Position numbers and translations under genes: made by a program. 64,000 nucleotides of DNA, taken from NCBI RefSeq assembly GCF_022581195.2, contig NC_061459.1:9486001-9550000 (forward strand). The letters run 5' to 3'. Shown piece after piece: positions 61,999 to 64,000 of the stretch. The DNA is from Helicoverpa zea. Its lineage: Eukaryota > Arthropoda > Insecta > Lepidoptera > Noctuidae. The stretch's first letter is position 1; the number at the start of each line of letters is the position of its first letter. The notes under the pieces are model-generated. The model saw only the letters and a list, made by a program, of their open reading frames with translations. It was not told where the DNA came from and did no database searches.

Positions 61999-62024
61999 AT
62001 AAACGTTTGAAACATTCGCCTATT
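61999..62024 (+). repeat. Right copy of a 26-bp imperfect direct repeat
   Basis: AAACGTTTGAAACATTCGCC plus TATT matches 61231-61256 with about three changes. The two copies bracket about 740 bp holding a foldback element, a LINE tail and a dispersed repeat. Confidence 0.55.
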
Positions 62025-62029
62025 CATTA

Positions 62030-63025
62030 AACAACACATAACAGTTATGTGGAATTTAATACAAGAGTTCATTCCGTGAGTTCAACAATTATCATTACGT
62101 TGGACAAGCTTATTAATGATTACAATAACATTATTGCATGTTATGCAGCTCTTCCTAATGTAATTAGTTAGCCACTTTCAATGTGGTTTCATTGGTGGAT
62201 CACACAATAACACATGTCTGGCTCTGTTACGTAAAGTGACTCATTTACAATCAGAATTGTGTTCATCAATGTATCAAGCAATGCGTTTTCAGCTGGTTAT
62301 ATACCTACAAAAATAGTGTATTATGACATAATTGCAGAATCGTTAGCATATTTATTTCTTAATTTTGCCTATGAAGTCGTTCACATCTCATAAAACCTAC
62401 TTTACGAAGCAGAATAAAAAATTGCCCGTTGACATCTCTATCACCTATCTTTAGCGTGTAAGCGTAATAAACGAATAAACTCATTATTTTGTTATAAAAT
62501 TGTCTACTATTAAACCCTGGTCCTCTTTAATGTGTTTCAAATCTTCTGACTTTCAACTTAACTAATCTAATCAGACCACTTTAGTTGACATCATAGTTTT
62601 CCACCTGCATCCATTGAATCGAAGTGTGGTGTTGGTTCGTGTGTGATCCGCCATAGGAAGTGATACTGTAAACGAGGTAGCTGGTTATGGACATTCCCAT
62701 GCTCCTTCGATATCTAACCTCTTGCGTAAGGTATGATGTGTGTGTGCTAGGTACTCAGAACATTAATAACATACTCGTAACAATATTATATTATGATTTC
62801 TCATAAATAGAAATGCTTGACTTTTCTTCTAACTTTAACAGACGATTACAGAAAGTGAAAGTAATCCCGAAAAAAAAGTGGACCCGTATTCCCGTGATTA
62901 GTTTAGCTCCATTCCAATGGCAATTTTAGTCGCTATATGTTCAACAGTTTTAGCATAAAAGCACAATAAACAATGTCACTTTCGCATTTTGTAGTACATG
63001 TTAATAAACATTACACATCATTTTA
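62030..63025. other. AT-rich non-coding DNA
   Basis: No gene recognised. The balanced stretch at about 62580-62740 has no motif I can name. Confidence 0.5.
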
Positions 63026-63028
63026 ACA

Positions 63029-63078
63029 TAGCCGACCCCAACATAGTTGGGAAAAATTCTCGGAAGATGATAGTGACA
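63029..63078 (+). mobile_element. Terminal fragment of the 59741-60179 retroelement family
   Basis: AGCCGACCCCAACATAGTTGGGAAAAATTCTCGGAAGATGAT matches the last 45 bp of the family, ending in a short GATGAT tail. Only the extreme 3' end is present, as expected from early-aborted reverse transcription. Confidence 0.65.
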
Positions 63079-63534
63079 AAGATATTTAATCCTTTTCTAT
63101 TACATCCTTTTCGATATTCTTCTTTTGCAGCAATTAAGTATAGTTAAAAACATGTGGCTTTTATTACGTATCTTCTTACATCTCCATCAGTCCGATGTAC
63201 GGAAGAAAGCTGCGACCACTAATCGGAGAGAGCTACAAGTGACACTGTTTATCTAACGCCAACTTCATAGCTGATCGCCTGCATTACGACTTACGAGACC
63301 ATTCGGTTCCGGTTACGTCATATGTGGACTCGTATATGTTTTTTTTTGTATTCCATATAAGTAGGTACTTCTTATATGTACAAGTAATGCCAGACTCATA
63401 GTACTTAAAACTAATTCCCAGCTCCTATAAAAGGGATCGATTCGTTTTGCTCACTCGTGGTAGGTTTTTGATATATATGCCTCAAAGAGGAGGCAAAAAT
63501 TATCGTTTCGTATTTATCACCTAACCTATTCATC

Positions 63535-63664
63535 ATTTAACCGTTTAAACCTTCCCTGGATCTCTAAAACATTTTAAAATCAAAAATAGCCGAATCGGTC
63601 CAGCCATTCTCGAGTTTTAATCAGACCAACGAACAGTAATTCATTTTAATATATAGGTAAGAAG
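63535..63664 (+). mobile_element. RTE-like non-LTR 3' tail
   Basis: TTTAAACCTTCCCTGGATCTC, CCGAATCGGTCCAGCCATTC, TCGAGTTTTAATCAGACCAAC and CAGTAATTCATTTTAATATATAGG occur in the order I recall from abundant lepidopteran RTE-like tails. It may extend left to about 63430. No coding part remains. Confidence 0.6.
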
Positions 63665-64000
63665 ATTTACTAAATATTTTTCGCATATTGTTCTGCGGCG
63701 GACCTAAAGCCTTAGGCGTTTCCTGCTATTCTACCTTTGGGTGATCCAAGCCCAGCCAAGTTAATATGTGAATAAAGTAAATTTTTAAAATTACTTGAAT
63801 CCTTAAAAAGTATATTTTCCTTTGTTCATGGAGTTTTTGTTCAATCACTTATTCACAAAGAGTTTATTTTAAGAATAACTACTTGTATGTCATTGATGAG
63901 CAATTCATTGGACAATTTGTATTCATGTAAATTCATAGTGTAATTGAATTAACCTAGTAGTTGTGGCTATTAAGGATAAGTAATAACAATAAAATAAATT
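63665..64000. other. AT-rich non-coding DNA to the window end
   Basis: No gene or recognised repeat in the last 330 bases. Confidence 0.5.

Overview
The window looks like AT-rich intergenic or intronic DNA from a lepidopteran (moth or butterfly) nuclear genome. The evidence is the interspersed repeats: tRNA-derived SINEs, tails of non-LTR retrotransposons and foldback MITEs that I recognise from memory as typical of Lepidoptera. There are also many TA-rich simple repeats and no bacterial gene organisation. I found no exon of a host protein gene, no rRNA, no functional tRNA and no CRISPR array. Apart from one reverse transcriptase and one transposase, no open frame looks like a known protein, and most open frames look like chance.

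Layout. 1-12300: single-copy-looking DNA with some GC-richer patches that could be cis-regulatory. 12300-26200: scattered transposon debris, including a 227-bp MITE (14099-14325), a 93-bp LINE stub with a 16-bp target duplication (18882-19006), a 156-bp A-tailed insertion with a 14-bp duplication (21801-21984), a related antisense copy (24957-25078) and a 147-bp MITE (25830-25976). 27088-29611: the most complex locus, a 2.5-kb Tc1/mariner-type transposon with 93-bp CpG-rich inverted ends. It has tRNA-like modules inside both ends and a transposase gene, apparently spliced, that is cut off after the first catalytic aspartate. A SINE sits inside its intron. 29950-33153: LINE tails, a long dispersed repeat and the second 147-bp MITE. 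33154-40300: quiet DNA with candidate regulatory patches. 40306-40585: a 22-bp perfect hairpin directly abutting the second, almost identical copy of the 227-bp MITE. 41204-42591: a 5'-truncated RTE-type retrotransposon with an uninterrupted reverse transcriptase frame and a 12-bp target duplication. 43800-64000: more LINE tails, an antisense tRNA-SINE, the third 147-bp MITE, a GC-rich foldback nested inside a retroelement tail, a 400-bp foldback rich in GTCGCCA, and RTE-type tails.

The genes do not form a pathway. The coding material is retrotransposon machinery (RT) and a broken DNA-transposon transposase. The rest is non-autonomous sequence that depends on such enzymes, plus possible host regulatory DNA that cannot be confirmed from one sequence. 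Family names below rest on motif recognition and memory, not on a database search. Identities and lengths are hand counts.
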